The notes under the pieces: generated by a model
What the model saw: the letters and a program-made list of their open reading frames with translations, nothing else
The model's database searches: none
What the model was told of the DNA's origin: nothing
In this document: positions 43,454 through 51,354 of the stretch, piece after piece
How positions within the stretch are numbered: the first letter of the stretch is position 1
Layout of the letters: every line of letters begins with the position of its first letter
Program-made: the position numbers and the translations under genes
Assembly (NCBI RefSeq): GCF_020991275.1
Contig: NZ_JAJLQY010000004.1
Location: forward strand, 372,001-436,000
Source of the DNA: Actinocorallia sp. API 0066
GTDB lineage: Bacteria > Actinomycetota > Actinomycetes > Streptosporangiales > Streptosporangiaceae
Length of the DNA: 64,000 bases
Direction: 5' to 3'

Positions 43454-44659
43454 ATGATCGAGTGGTCCGCGGACGAGCTGATGATCCGCGACGCGGTGCG
43501 CGACTGGGTGGCCAAGGAGGTCAGGCCCCACCAGGACGCCCTTGACTCCGGCGAGCTGTCCCCCTACGGCATCATCCGAAGCCTCTACCGCACGTTCGGG
43601 ATGGCCGACATGGCCGCCGCCTCGTTCGACAAGCGGATCGGCCGCGAGAAGTCCGGTGAGCCCGCGCCGGAGAAGAAGGACGGCGACATCGACACCGGCG
43701 CGTCCTTCACGATGCTGCCGATCATCGAGCTGTCGAAGGTCGCGCCCGGACTCGTCACCGCGATGGGCGTGTCGCTCGGCCTGGCCGCCGGGACGATCAT
43801 GAAGCGCGGCAGCGTCGAGCAGAAGGAGCGTTGGGCCCGCGACCTGCTGACGCTCGACAAGGTCGGCGCGTGGGCCATCACCGAGCCCGACTCCGGCTCC
43901 GACGCGTTCGGCGGCATGAAGGCGTCCGCCCGCCCCGACGGCGACGGCTGGCTCCTCAACGGCAACAAGACGTTCATCACCAACGGCCCCGACGCCGACA
44001 CGATCGTCTTCTACGCCAAGCTCGACGACGGCCGTCCGGTCCGCGAACGCGAGATCCTCTGCTTTGTGCTGGACCGCGGCATGGAGGGCCTGGTCCAGAG
44101 CAAGCCGCTGCGCAAGATGGGCTGCCACTCCTCCCCCACCGGCGAACTGTTCCTCCAGGACGTCAAGGTCGGCCGCGACAGGCTGCTGACGGGAGGCGGC
44201 TCCGGCAAGGAGTCGGCCAAGCAGAACTTCACGACCGAGCGGGCGGGCGTCGCCGCGATGTCCCTCGGCGTCATCGAAGAGTGCCTGCGGCTCTCGATCG
44301 ACTACGCCAAGTCGCGCGTCGCGTGGGGCAAGCCGATCGGCGAGTACCAGCTGATCCAGCTGAAACTCGCCAAGATGGAGGTCGCGCGGGTCAACGTCCA
44401 GAACATGGTGTTCCGGCACATCGAGCTGGCCAAGGCGGGCCGCCAGCCGACCCTGGCCGAGGCCAGCGCGATGAAGCTGTACTCGGCGCAGGCCGCCTCG
44501 GAGGTCGCGATGGAGGCCGTCCAGCTGTTCGGCGGCAACGGCTACATCGCCGAGTACCGGGTCGAGCAGCTCGCCCGCGACGCCAAGGTCTTCCAGATCT
44601 ACGCGGGCACCGACGAGCTTCAGATCACGCACATCGCCCGTGACCTGCTGAGCCGCTGA
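43454..44659 (+). CDS. Acyl-CoA dehydrogenase
   Basis: 401 residues. GAWAITEPDSGSDAFGGMKASA is the N-terminal FAD/acyl-CoA signature, and the C-terminal QLFGGNGYIAEYRVEQLARDAKVFQIYAGTDELQ includes the adenine-binding loop. The catalytic base is in the EYRVEQLARDAK region. It oxidises an acyl-CoA to the enoyl-CoA; chain length is unknown. GGAGGAAG precedes the ATG. No other beta-oxidation gene is adjacent. Confidence 0.93.
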   Translation: MIEWSADELMIRDAVRDWVAKEVRPHQDALDSGELSPYGIIRSLYRTFGMADMAAASFDKRIGREKSGEPAPEKKDGDIDTGASFTMLPIIELSKVAPGLVTAMGVSLGLAAGTIMKRGSVEQKERWARDLLTLDKVGAWAITEPDSGSDAFGGMKASARPDGDGWLLNGNKTFITNGPDADTIVFYAKLDDGRPVREREILCFVLDRGMEGLVQSKPLRKMGCHSSPTGELFLQDVKVGRDRLLTGGGSGKESAKQNFTTERAGVAAMSLGVIEECLRLSIDYAKSRVAWGKPIGEYQLIQLKLAKMEVARVNVQNMVFRHIELAKAGRQPTLAEASAMKLYSAQAASEVAMEAVQLFGGNGYIAEYRVEQLARDAKVFQIYAGTDELQITHIARDLLSR

Positions 44660-44714
44660 ACCGAGGGCGGGCGGCCGCTGGACAGCGCGGGAATTGACTT
44701 GGATACTCGCGTTC

Positions 44715-45260
44715 ATGGACGGACCGCCCGCATACCCGGTTCGTGCCTCCGACGCCGCACGGGACAGGGTCATCGAGGAGCTGCGCGACAGGCTCGTCGA
44801 AGGCCGCATGTCCCAGAACGTCTACGAGCACCGCGTCGAGCGGGCGCTGAGGGCGCGCACCGAGGCCGAGCTTGAGGAGCTGCTGCACGACCTCCCGCCG
44901 CGCAGCAGAGTGGTCAACCGGCTGACCGGCCTGGTGTCGTCGCTGTCGGCGGCCACCGCGCGCGTCGAGTCGGCGTGGCGGGCGCCCCGGCTGCCGCGCT
45001 TCATGCTGCCGTCCGCGCAGCAGCCGCGCGTCCTGGTCGGCCGCGCGCCCGGCTGCCACTTTGTGCTCACCGACCTGACGGTCTCGCGCTTCCACGCCGA
45101 GATCCGGGTCAGCGAGGACGGCGGCTGGATCGTCAGCGACCTCGGCTCGATGAACGGGACCCGGCTGAACGGCTGGCGGCTGACGGGGCCCGTCCCGATC
45201 CGTCCCGGCGACCAGCTCGGTTTCGGCGACATCACCTTCATCGTCGCGGCGATGCCGTAG
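44715..45260 (+). CDS. DUF1707 and FHA domain protein
   Basis: 181 residues. Residues 5-65 form a DUF1707 domain (YPVRASDAARDRVIEELRD). Residues 95-175 form an FHA domain with the phosphothreonine-binding residues in LVGRAPGCHFVLTDLTVSRFHAEI and SMNGTRLNG. It should read a Ser/Thr-kinase signal. The kinase partner is not in the window. The ATG at 44715 follows GATACT by 7 nt, with TTGACT upstream. A TTG at 44694 is unlikely. Confidence 0.87.
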   Translation: MDGPPAYPVRASDAARDRVIEELRDRLVEGRMSQNVYEHRVERALRARTEAELEELLHDLPPRSRVVNRLTGLVSSLSAATARVESAWRAPRLPRFMLPSAQQPRVLVGRAPGCHFVLTDLTVSRFHAEIRVSEDGGWIVSDLGSMNGTRLNGWRLTGPVPIRPGDQLGFGDITFIVAAMP

Positions 45261-45275
45261 GCGCACGGCGCGTGG

Positions 45276-45309
45276 GACGTCCCCGGCGGACGTGCGGGCC
45301 GGGGACGTC
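45276..45309. terminator. Bidirectional 12-bp terminator
   Basis: GACGTCCCCGGC (45276-45287) pairs with GCCGGGGACGTC (45298-45309), 10-nt loop, between convergent stops at 45260 and 45319. Confidence 0.85.
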
Positions 45310-45318
45310 GCATCGCCG

Positions 45319-46179
45319 CTACTCGCCGTCGATGTTCAGGTTTCCGCCCGCCGGGACCGGGACGACCTTGATGCGGCCGTCCTTGATGGCCTGGTAGAGC
45401 ACCGCGCCGTTCGGGCCGAGGACCTTCACCAGCTCGCGGAGCGCCTGGATCTCGGTGCGGATCTGCTTGTTGCGGTTCTCCTGCGTGTTGTTGTCCTCGA
45501 TGGCCTGCTGCGCGGCGGCCAGCGCGTTGCGGACGTTGTCCGGCGGGACGGGCTGCTGGAGCGTCAGCAGGAACGCGCCGCAGTCGCCGGAGCCGGTGTA
45601 GGTGGGGGCGCAGAAGAAGTTGTCGCCCGCGATCGCGTTGACCTGCTGGGCGACGGCGGCGCCCACCTCGGTCTCCCACTTGCGCTTGGTGTCCGGGTCG
45701 GAGTACAGGTCCTGCCACGGGTACTTCTTGGAGACCTCGTCCAGGGCCCGGTCGAGGGGCGCGCCGATGTAGGTGCGCAGCATCTCGGCCCAGCCGTCCT
45801 CGTCGTAAGCCTCGTACTTGAGGCCGATCTCCTCGTGGAACTTGCGCAACGTCGCGCACGAGTCGTTCAGCGAGAACGTCGCGACGCCCTCGACGCTGAG
45901 TTCCAGGTCGTCCTTGGACACGACGTGCAGGGCCTCGGAGTCGGCGCCCTTGCCGCCGAACCTGTAGGTGCGCTGCCCGACGGGGTAGGCGAACACCTTG
46001 TCGGCGGGGCCGTGCCAGATCCGGCCGGTGCCGCAGTCGTCGAACGTCGTGGAGGAGAGGGGGCCCGCGTTGTACTCCAGGCCCTTCTGGTCGGGGGCGA
46101 TGCTGGCCGAGCAGGAGGTCGTCGTCACGCCGAGCGCGACGATCGCGACGCCCGCCGTGAGCGCCCTGAGATACCGCAT
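45319..46179 (-). CDS. SPFH/Band-7-like domain lipoprotein
   Basis: 286 residues. The signal peptide ends in TTSC (Cys23), so it is a predicted lipoprotein on the outer face of the membrane. The middle resembles an SPFH/prohibitin domain (VFAYPVGQRTYRF, then DLELSVEGVATFSLNDSCATLRKFHEEIG). A coiled-coil-like stretch rich in Gln/Asn/Glu follows (AAAQQAIEDNNTQENRNKQIR). Family members scaffold membrane complexes. GGAG is 5 nt before the ATG at 46179. An upstream extension lacks these features. Confidence 0.82.
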   Translation of the reverse strand: MRYLRALTAGVAIVALGVTTTSCSASIAPDQKGLEYNAGPLSSTTFDDCGTGRIWHGPADKVFAYPVGQRTYRFGGKGADSEALHVVSKDDLELSVEGVATFSLNDSCATLRKFHEEIGLKYEAYDEDGWAEMLRTYIGAPLDRALDEVSKKYPWQDLYSDPDTKRKWETEVGAAVAQQVNAIAGDNFFCAPTYTGSGDCGAFLLTLQQPVPPDNVRNALAAAQQAIEDNNTQENRNKQIRTEIQALRELVKVLGPNGAVLYQAIKDGRIKVVPVPAGGNLNIDGE

Positions 46180-46353
46180 GGCGGCTCCGTTCGTCGGGGT
46201 CCTGGCGGCGGGCGGGAGCGACACCGCCGCCGCACGGGGCCGCACCGCCCGCGCCCCCGTGATCTTCGGCGGACTCTGCCACGCCCCCGCGCCGCCCACT
46301 GTGTCACCGGACACACCCGGCCCCGGGCGGGTTGGTCCCGGGGCCGGGTGGGC

Positions 46354-47142
46354 TCAGCGGCGGCCCGCCCGCCAAGCGGACGTCGAGAGCGGCACGAACA
46401 GCACGAGCAGGAGCAGCGGCCCGACGACGGCGAAGGTCGCGGCGTGCGCGGCCAGCCAGGAGGCGTCCGGGCCCACGGGGAAGCCGAGGAGGCCGCGGAG
46501 CGCCGTCGTGGTGGCCGACAGCGGGTTGGCGTCGGCGACGGGCGCGAGCCAGCCCGGCATCGTCGCGGTGTCCACGAACACGCTCGACAGGAACAACACG
46601 GGCCACACCGCGATCTGCACCGACTGGACGCCCTCGGGGCCCGCCTTCAGCCCGAGGTACACCCCGGCGAACAGCATCGCGAACCGCAGCAGGAGCAGCA
46701 GCCCGACGACGGCGAGCGCCTGCGCGGGCGTGAGGTCGGGCCGCCAGCCGAACACGAGGCCGGTGGCGGCGACGACGGCGAGCGCGACGACCGAGTCGAG
46801 CAGGTCGGCCGCGCACCGGCCGCCGACGACGGCGAGCCCGCTCGTCGGCAGCGACCTGAACCTGTCGGTGACGCCCCGCTCGGACTCGGCGGCGACCCCG
46901 GCCATGGTGCCGTCGAGCCCGAAGAACGCGGTCATGGTGAGCACGCCGGGCATCACGAACGCCAGGTAGTCGCCGCCGCTCGCCTGGCCCAGCGCCCCGC
47001 CGAGCAGCGCCGTGAACATCCCCATCAGCATCACGGGGAACAGCCACCCGAACACCTTCAGGCCGGGCCGGTTCCGCCAGTGCAGCACCTCCCTTCCGGC
47101 CATCGTCCAGACATCGCTCACCACGGTCCCGACGGCCGTCAT
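46354..47142 (-). CDS. ABC-2 type transporter permease, DrrB-like
   Basis: 262 residues, six hydrophobic segments. GREVLHWRNRPGLKVFGWLFPVMLMGMFTALLGG opens the ABC-2 domain and AESERGVTDRFRSLPTSGLAVVGGR is the typical cytoplasmic coupling loop. It pairs with the upstream ATPase (TGATG overlap) as a DrrAB-like drug or lipid exporter. Confidence 0.9.
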   Translation of the reverse strand: MTAVGTVVSDVWTMAGREVLHWRNRPGLKVFGWLFPVMLMGMFTALLGGALGQASGGDYLAFVMPGVLTMTAFFGLDGTMAGVAAESERGVTDRFRSLPTSGLAVVGGRCAADLLDSVVALAVVAATGLVFGWRPDLTPAQALAVVGLLLLLRFAMLFAGVYLGLKAGPEGVQSVQIAVWPVLFLSSVFVDTATMPGWLAPVADANPLSATTTALRGLLGFPVGPDASWLAAHAATFAVVGPLLLLVLFVPLSTSAWRAGRR

Positions 47143-48122
47143 CAGATCTTCTCCTTCACGGTGTTCGTCTTGGCGAGCGCCTCGGCGCCGTCTCCGGTGA
47201 GGTGGAGGAAGACGTCGTCGAGGGTGGGGGCGTGGAGGGACAGGTCGGCGAGGGGGAGGTCGGTGAGGGCGGCCGCGAGGCGGGGCAGGTCGGTGGCGCG
47301 GTCGGTGAGGGGGACGCGGACGACGCCGTCGGCGGTCTCGACGGGCCCGGCGGCGTGCGGGCGGGCGAGGGCGGCGAGGCGGGCGGCGTCGGCCGGGTCG
47401 CGCGGCGTGAGGTGGACGCGGTCGCCGCCAAGGTCGGCCTTCAGGTCGGCGGGCGTGCCCTCGGCGACGATCCTGCCGTGGGCGAGCATCGAGACGCGGT
47501 CGGCCAGGGCGTCGGCCTCCTCCAGGTACTGGGTGGTGAGCAGGACCGTCGTGCCGCCGTCGCGCAGGGCCCGGACGGTGTCCCACACCTCCCGGCGGCC
47601 GGCCGGGTCGAGGCCGGTGGTGGGCTCGTCCACGAACAGCACCTCGGGGGCGACGACGAGGGCGGCGGCCAGGTCGAGCCGGCGGCGCATGCCGCCCGAG
47701 TACGTCCCGGCGCGGCGGTCGGCGGCCTCGGCGAGACCGAACCGGTCCAGCAGTTCGGCGGCGCGGCGCACCGCGTCCCGGCGGCCGAGCCGGCTCAGCC
47801 TGCCGAACAGGACGAGGTTCTGCCGTCCGGTGAGCTCCTCGTCCACCGCGGCGTACTGGCCGACGAGCCCGATCCGGGCGCGCACCGCGGCCCCCTCGGT
47901 GACGGTGTCGTGCCCGGCGACGCGGACGCTGCCCGCGTCGGGCGCGAGCAGGGTGGCCATGATCTTGACGGCCGTCGTCTTGCCCGCGCCGTTGGGGCCG
48001 AGCAGACCGTGCACGGTGCCGCGCGGGACCTCCAGGTCGAACCCGTCGAGCGCGGGTTTCGCCGGGTAGCTCTTGTGGACCGCGCTGGCGGCGATCGCAG
48101 GGGGCAAGGAGTCCTCCATCAT
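47142..48122 (-). CDS. ABC transporter ATP-binding protein, DrrA-like
   Basis: 326 residues. Walker A GPNGAGKT, Q-loop VGQYAAVDEELTGRQN, signature YSGGMRRRLDLAAALV, Walker B VLFVDEPTTGLDP, then the C-terminal daunorubicin-resistance domain. It energises the downstream permease. The promoter region shared with the divergent TetR gene carries two tandem 18-bp sites. The start may be the second ATG at 48119. Confidence 0.93.
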   Translation of the reverse strand: MMEDSLPPAIAASAVHKSYPAKPALDGFDLEVPRGTVHGLLGPNGAGKTTAVKIMATLLAPDAGSVRVAGHDTVTEGAAVRARIGLVGQYAAVDEELTGRQNLVLFGRLSRLGRRDAVRRAAELLDRFGLAEAADRRAGTYSGGMRRRLDLAAALVVAPEVLFVDEPTTGLDPAGRREVWDTVRALRDGGTTVLLTTQYLEEADALADRVSMLAHGRIVAEGTPADLKADLGGDRVHLTPRDPADAARLAALARPHAAGPVETADGVVRVPLTDRATDLPRLAAALTDLPLADLSLHAPTLDDVFLHLTGDGAEALAKTNTVKEKI

Positions 48123-48134
48123 CTGCGTACATCG

Positions 48135-48177
48135 TAGGGTACGGCGTACGCAAACACCCTAGGGTACGGTGTACGCA
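48135..48177. promoter_or_regulatory. Tandem TetR operators between drrAB-like genes and tetR
   Basis: TAGGGTACGGyGTACGCA occurs at 48135-48152 and 48160-48177, 25 bp apart. The core GTACG-G-CGTAC of the first copy is palindromic. Both lie between the divergent exporter and TetR genes, so autoregulation and exporter repression are likely. Confidence 0.7.
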
Positions 48178-48212
48178 GTTCGCAACCCGCTTCGGTGGAA
48201 GGAAGCCGCCCG

Positions 48213-48968
48213 GTGCCGTCGCGCCCTCCCGTCCAGGACCTCGCCCGCAGCGTCTACCTGCTGTGGGGGCACCATCCGGCGCCCGGCCGGTCGGGGCTGA
48301 GCGTGCCCCGGATCGTCGCGGCGGGCCTGGAACTCGCCGACGCCGAGGGCCTGGACGCGGTGTCGATGCGCCGGGTCGCCGACCAGCTGGGGGTCGGCGC
48401 GATGTCGCTGTACCGGCATGTCCCCGGCAAGGACGACCTGACGGCGCTGATGGTGGACGCGGTGCACGCCGAGGCGTACGGCGACGACGTCGAGGCGGCG
48501 ACCCGTCAGGGCGACTGGAAGGACGCCGTCCGCTACGTCGCCGCCCGCAACTGGGACCTCTACCAGCGCCACCCGTGGCTGCTCGACGTGCACGCCGCCC
48601 GCCCGAACCTGGGCCCGCACACGAGCCGTAAGTACGAGACGGAGCTGCGCGCCCTGGACGGCGGCGGCCTGTCCGACATCGAGATGGAAGCCGCCCTCAC
48701 CCTCGTCCTCAACCATGTCGCCGCCTCGGCCCGCGCCCACCGCGCCCAGACCCGCACCGTGTCCGACTCGGGCATGACCGACGCCGAATGGTGGGCCGCC
48801 ATCACCCCCGCCCTCACCCAGGTCATGACCGACCCCGACCTCACCGTCTCCGCCCGAGTAGGCAACACCGTAGGCGCCACCTTCAACACCGCCACCTCCC
48901 CCACCCACACCTACACCTGGGGCCTAGAAACCCTCCTCTCCGGCCTAACCCCCCACCTCACCCCCTAA
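48213..48968 (+). CDS. TetR family regulator with tetracycline-repressor-like C-terminal domain
   Basis: 251 residues. The helix-turn-helix (LSVPRIVAAGLELADAEGLDAVSMRRVADQLGVGAMSLYRHVPGKDDL, split) is followed by a TetR_C_1-type ligand domain. It is divergent from the DrrAB-like exporter and is its probable repressor. The GTG at 48213 has GGAAGGA 9 nt upstream. A GTG at 48195 would overlap that site. The 3' 150 bp are unusually C/A-rich. Confidence 0.87.
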   Translation: MPSRPPVQDLARSVYLLWGHHPAPGRSGLSVPRIVAAGLELADAEGLDAVSMRRVADQLGVGAMSLYRHVPGKDDLTALMVDAVHAEAYGDDVEAATRQGDWKDAVRYVAARNWDLYQRHPWLLDVHAARPNLGPHTSRKYETELRALDGGGLSDIEMEAALTLVLNHVAASARAHRAQTRTVSDSGMTDAEWWAAITPALTQVMTDPDLTVSARVGNTVGATFNTATSPTHTYTWGLETLLSGLTPHLTP

Positions 48969-48992
48969 CCCCCACCGTTGCCGGGCGGGCCG

Positions 48993-49280
48993 TCAGAGCT
49001 CGAACAGCCCCAACTGCTCCACCCCCCGCTGCGCGGGCGTCCTCAGTTTCAGACACCGCCGACAGGTCACCTCCCCCTGCGCCGGATGCGCCGCGAACGG
49101 ATCCCACCCCGCCACCCCCACCATGCACGCCGGCCCCGGCAACATCTCCCCCGCCAACCACCGGGTCAACGTCACCTCATGCACCACCCCCGACGCCCGA
49201 ACCCGAATCCGATCCCCCACCCGATAAGCCCCCCGAGCCGCCGCCGCGATAACCGCCAACGCCTCCCACCCACCTTCCAC
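48993..49280 (-). CDS. Small hypothetical protein with a CxxC pair
   Basis: 95 residues. RVGDRIRVRASGVVHEVTLTRWLAGEMLPGPACMVG is followed by EVTCRRCLKLR, a half zinc-ribbon. It is not recognised. Codon use is normal for this genome, but the start is uncertain because the downstream sequence on this strand (49281-49469) gives only weak open frames. Confidence 0.5.
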   Translation of the reverse strand: MEGGWEALAVIAAAARGAYRVGDRIRVRASGVVHEVTLTRWLAGEMLPGPACMVGVAGWDPFAAHPAQGEVTCRRCLKLRTPAQRGVEQLGLFEL

Positions 49281-49469
49281 AACCCCTCCCCTCTAGCCAC
49301 CGCCCCCCATCCTCCCCCCAGGGTCTGACATTTCCCGGCCACCCCCTGGCCCACCGCCAGAACCGCCACACCCGCCACGCTGAACAGCACGGCCCGCCCG
49401 ATCCAGCCCTCCCCCGAAACGGACCACCCCGCGCAGGCACCACGGGTCAGGAAGGGCGACGCCGAGCCC
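49281..49469. other. Intergenic region without a supported gene
   Basis: Short hydrophobic open frames exist on the minus strand (for example VLFSVAGVAVLAVGQGV around 49345-49390), but none has a ribosome site, good start or recognisable domain. It is C-rich on the plus strand. Confidence 0.4.
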
Positions 49470-50837
49470 TCAGCGGGATCGCCTGGCCCGGACGAAGTTC
49501 TCGTAGGGCCAGAACGTGTCGCCCATGGTGAGGGCGTCGAACTGGACGCAGACCGCGCCCGGCGTCTCGTCGGACGCCCAGACCGCCGAGACCGTCCGGC
49601 CCCGTTCGTTGCCGTCCCGACTCAGCCAGTAGACGCGGTCTCCCGCGGTCAGATTCTTGGCCCTGACGCGTTCCCGGCGCGTGGTCAGTGTGCCGCTCGG
49701 CGCGCCCACCCGCGCGTCGAAGCCCCATTCGCCGACGCGTTTCCGCGTGCGCCACCTGATCCGGAACTGTTCACCGAGCGGAAGTGAGGGGGCACCGCAG
49801 ACCACGTCCTCGACCAGGCAGAAGGTCGCGAGGCGCTGCGCGTCCGTGGAGGTCCCGGGCCATGATCGCCACGTGACGGCGGCCGCTTCGGCGACCACTC
49901 CGGGATCCGCCTCGAGCTTCGCGATCTCCTCCGGCCGGTCACCGCCGGTTCGGCGCAGGAAGGCCATCGAATCGGTGACCGCGTCCGGTTCCACAAAAAG
50001 CCGCTGGCCGATGCGCTGCCGTACCCAGCCGTCCCGGACCTCGGGGCGGGTTCGCACGCGTTCGCCCTCGGTCGGATGCCGTGCCCATTCGGTGGCCGCG
50101 AAGCAGGCGGTGAGCCACAGCATCTCGACCGAATTGAGAATGACGCCTCCGGCGCTGGGCTCGCCGAGCATCGCCCGCGCGTCGGGCCGCAGCATCTCGG
50201 GACCGATGTACTGCGGTTCCCAGTCGAGGTCGCTGTGCAGCAGCGTGGCGTAGCCCTCGCCTCGGCACTGCCGGAAGACGAGGTCCTCGCCGTACCAGTT
50301 GACGAAGTGGTGGACGAGGTCGGAGGGCGCGAACTCGGTTCCGGCCATCTCGCCGAGGCGGACGCGGATCACCTGGTTGCCGCGGTACCGGCCGACGTAG
50401 TGGCGTGTCGCCGTGACGAACTCGGCGATGGTCTCGTCGTCGAGGACCTCGTCGGCGGGGACGGTGATCGTGCGGAGTTCGAGGTTCTCGCGGCGGGCGG
50501 CGTGCAGGGCGCGGGTGGCGTTCGCCCAGTGGAGCCGGGAGGTCTCGGGGTCGTAGACGACGCAGACGACGGGGACGTTGCCGTCGGCCCAGAACCTCCC
50601 GTGTCCTTCGACGGGGACGCCGTAGCCGCCGCGTCTCCGGTAGGACGTGCCGCTCTTGACCTGGACCCTGATCATGTCGCCGGTCGGTTCGCGGTCGGCG
50701 GTGAACGTCACGTGGAGGTCGTCGCCGTAGTCGTTGCGGCCGTCGACCTCGTGGACGAGGTGGGCGTGGCGTTCGAACAGGGCGCGGAACGCGTTGACGC
50801 CCGCGCGTTCGACGTCGCGCGACTCCGGAATTCTCAT
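49470..50837 (-). CDS. DUF4365 (PD-(D/E)xK nuclease-like) domain protein
   Basis: 455 residues. The N-terminal 150 residues have the DUF4365 pattern: E10 in the first helix, NDYGDDLHV (D39/D40) and IRVQVKSG (Q59-x-K61), the nuclease-fold residues in a QxK variant. The remaining 300 residues are not recognised. They include an NWYGEDLVFRQCRGEGYATLLHSDLDW region and a C-terminal small beta domain (VRAKNLTAGDRVYWLSRDG). DUF4365 proteins often occur in accessory and defence-like contexts. It is a single gene here. GGGAGGGG precedes the ATG. Confidence 0.75.
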   Translation of the reverse strand: MRIPESRDVERAGVNAFRALFERHAHLVHEVDGRNDYGDDLHVTFTADREPTGDMIRVQVKSGTSYRRRGGYGVPVEGHGRFWADGNVPVVCVVYDPETSRLHWANATRALHAARRENLELRTITVPADEVLDDETIAEFVTATRHYVGRYRGNQVIRVRLGEMAGTEFAPSDLVHHFVNWYGEDLVFRQCRGEGYATLLHSDLDWEPQYIGPEMLRPDARAMLGEPSAGGVILNSVEMLWLTACFAATEWARHPTEGERVRTRPEVRDGWVRQRIGQRLFVEPDAVTDSMAFLRRTGGDRPEEIAKLEADPGVVAEAAAVTWRSWPGTSTDAQRLATFCLVEDVVCGAPSLPLGEQFRIRWRTRKRVGEWGFDARVGAPSGTLTTRRERVRAKNLTAGDRVYWLSRDGNERGRTVSAVWASDETPGAVCVQFDALTMGDTFWPYENFVRARRSR

Positions 50838-50904
50838 CGGCCCCTCCCGGGGAGAGGCTAATGGGCGGTACCGACAAAGATCCGCTGTTTCCGGACGAAG
50901 GCGG

Positions 50905-51345
50905 TCAGATTTGTGGGGGGCGGCCTTCGTAGGGGGTGCTGAGGACTATGGTGGTTCGGGTGTTGACGTTGGCGGCGGAGCGGATTTGTTTGAGGAGTTC
51001 TTCCAGGTCGGCGGGGGTGGCGACTCTGACTTTCAAGATGTAGTTTTCGTCGCCGGCGACGGAGTGGCAGGCTTCGATGGCGGTGAGGTGGGCGAGGCGT
51101 TCGGGGGCGTCGTCGTCGGCGGCGGGGTCGATGGGTTTGATGGAGATGAAGGCCGTTAGGGGGAGGCCGATCTGGTCGGGGTCCAGGCGGGCGGTGAAAC
51201 CCTGGATGGCGCCGCGTTTCTCCAGGCGGCGGACGCGCTGGTGGACGGCGGAGACGGACAGGCCGGTCTCCTTGGCCAGGTCGGTGAAGCTCATGCGGCC
51301 GTCTTGGGCGAGCAGGAGCAGGATCTGCCGGTCAGTGTCCTCCAC
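50905..51345 (-). CDS. Lrp/AsnC family transcriptional regulator
   Basis: 146 residues. The helix-turn-helix DTDRQILLLLAQDGRMSFTDLAKETGLSVSAVHQRVRRL is followed by an RAM ligand domain (ACHSVAGDENYILKVRVATPADLEELL). Both regions are split here only for length. It starts with GTG at 51345, with TAGATT 6 nt upstream (leaderless). The amino-acid ligand and target are unknown. Confidence 0.92.
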   Translation of the reverse strand: MEDTDRQILLLLAQDGRMSFTDLAKETGLSVSAVHQRVRRLEKRGAIQGFTARLDPDQIGLPLTAFISIKPIDPAADDDAPERLAHLTAIEACHSVAGDENYILKVRVATPADLEELLKQIRSAANVNTRTTIVLSTPYEGRPPQI

Positions 51346-51354
51346 GGGAGAAAT

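Noticed and set aside
49172-49443. Short minus-strand hydrophobic frames as small membrane proteins
   Set aside because: No ribosome site or recognisable family; they overlap the better-supported 48993-49280 frame.
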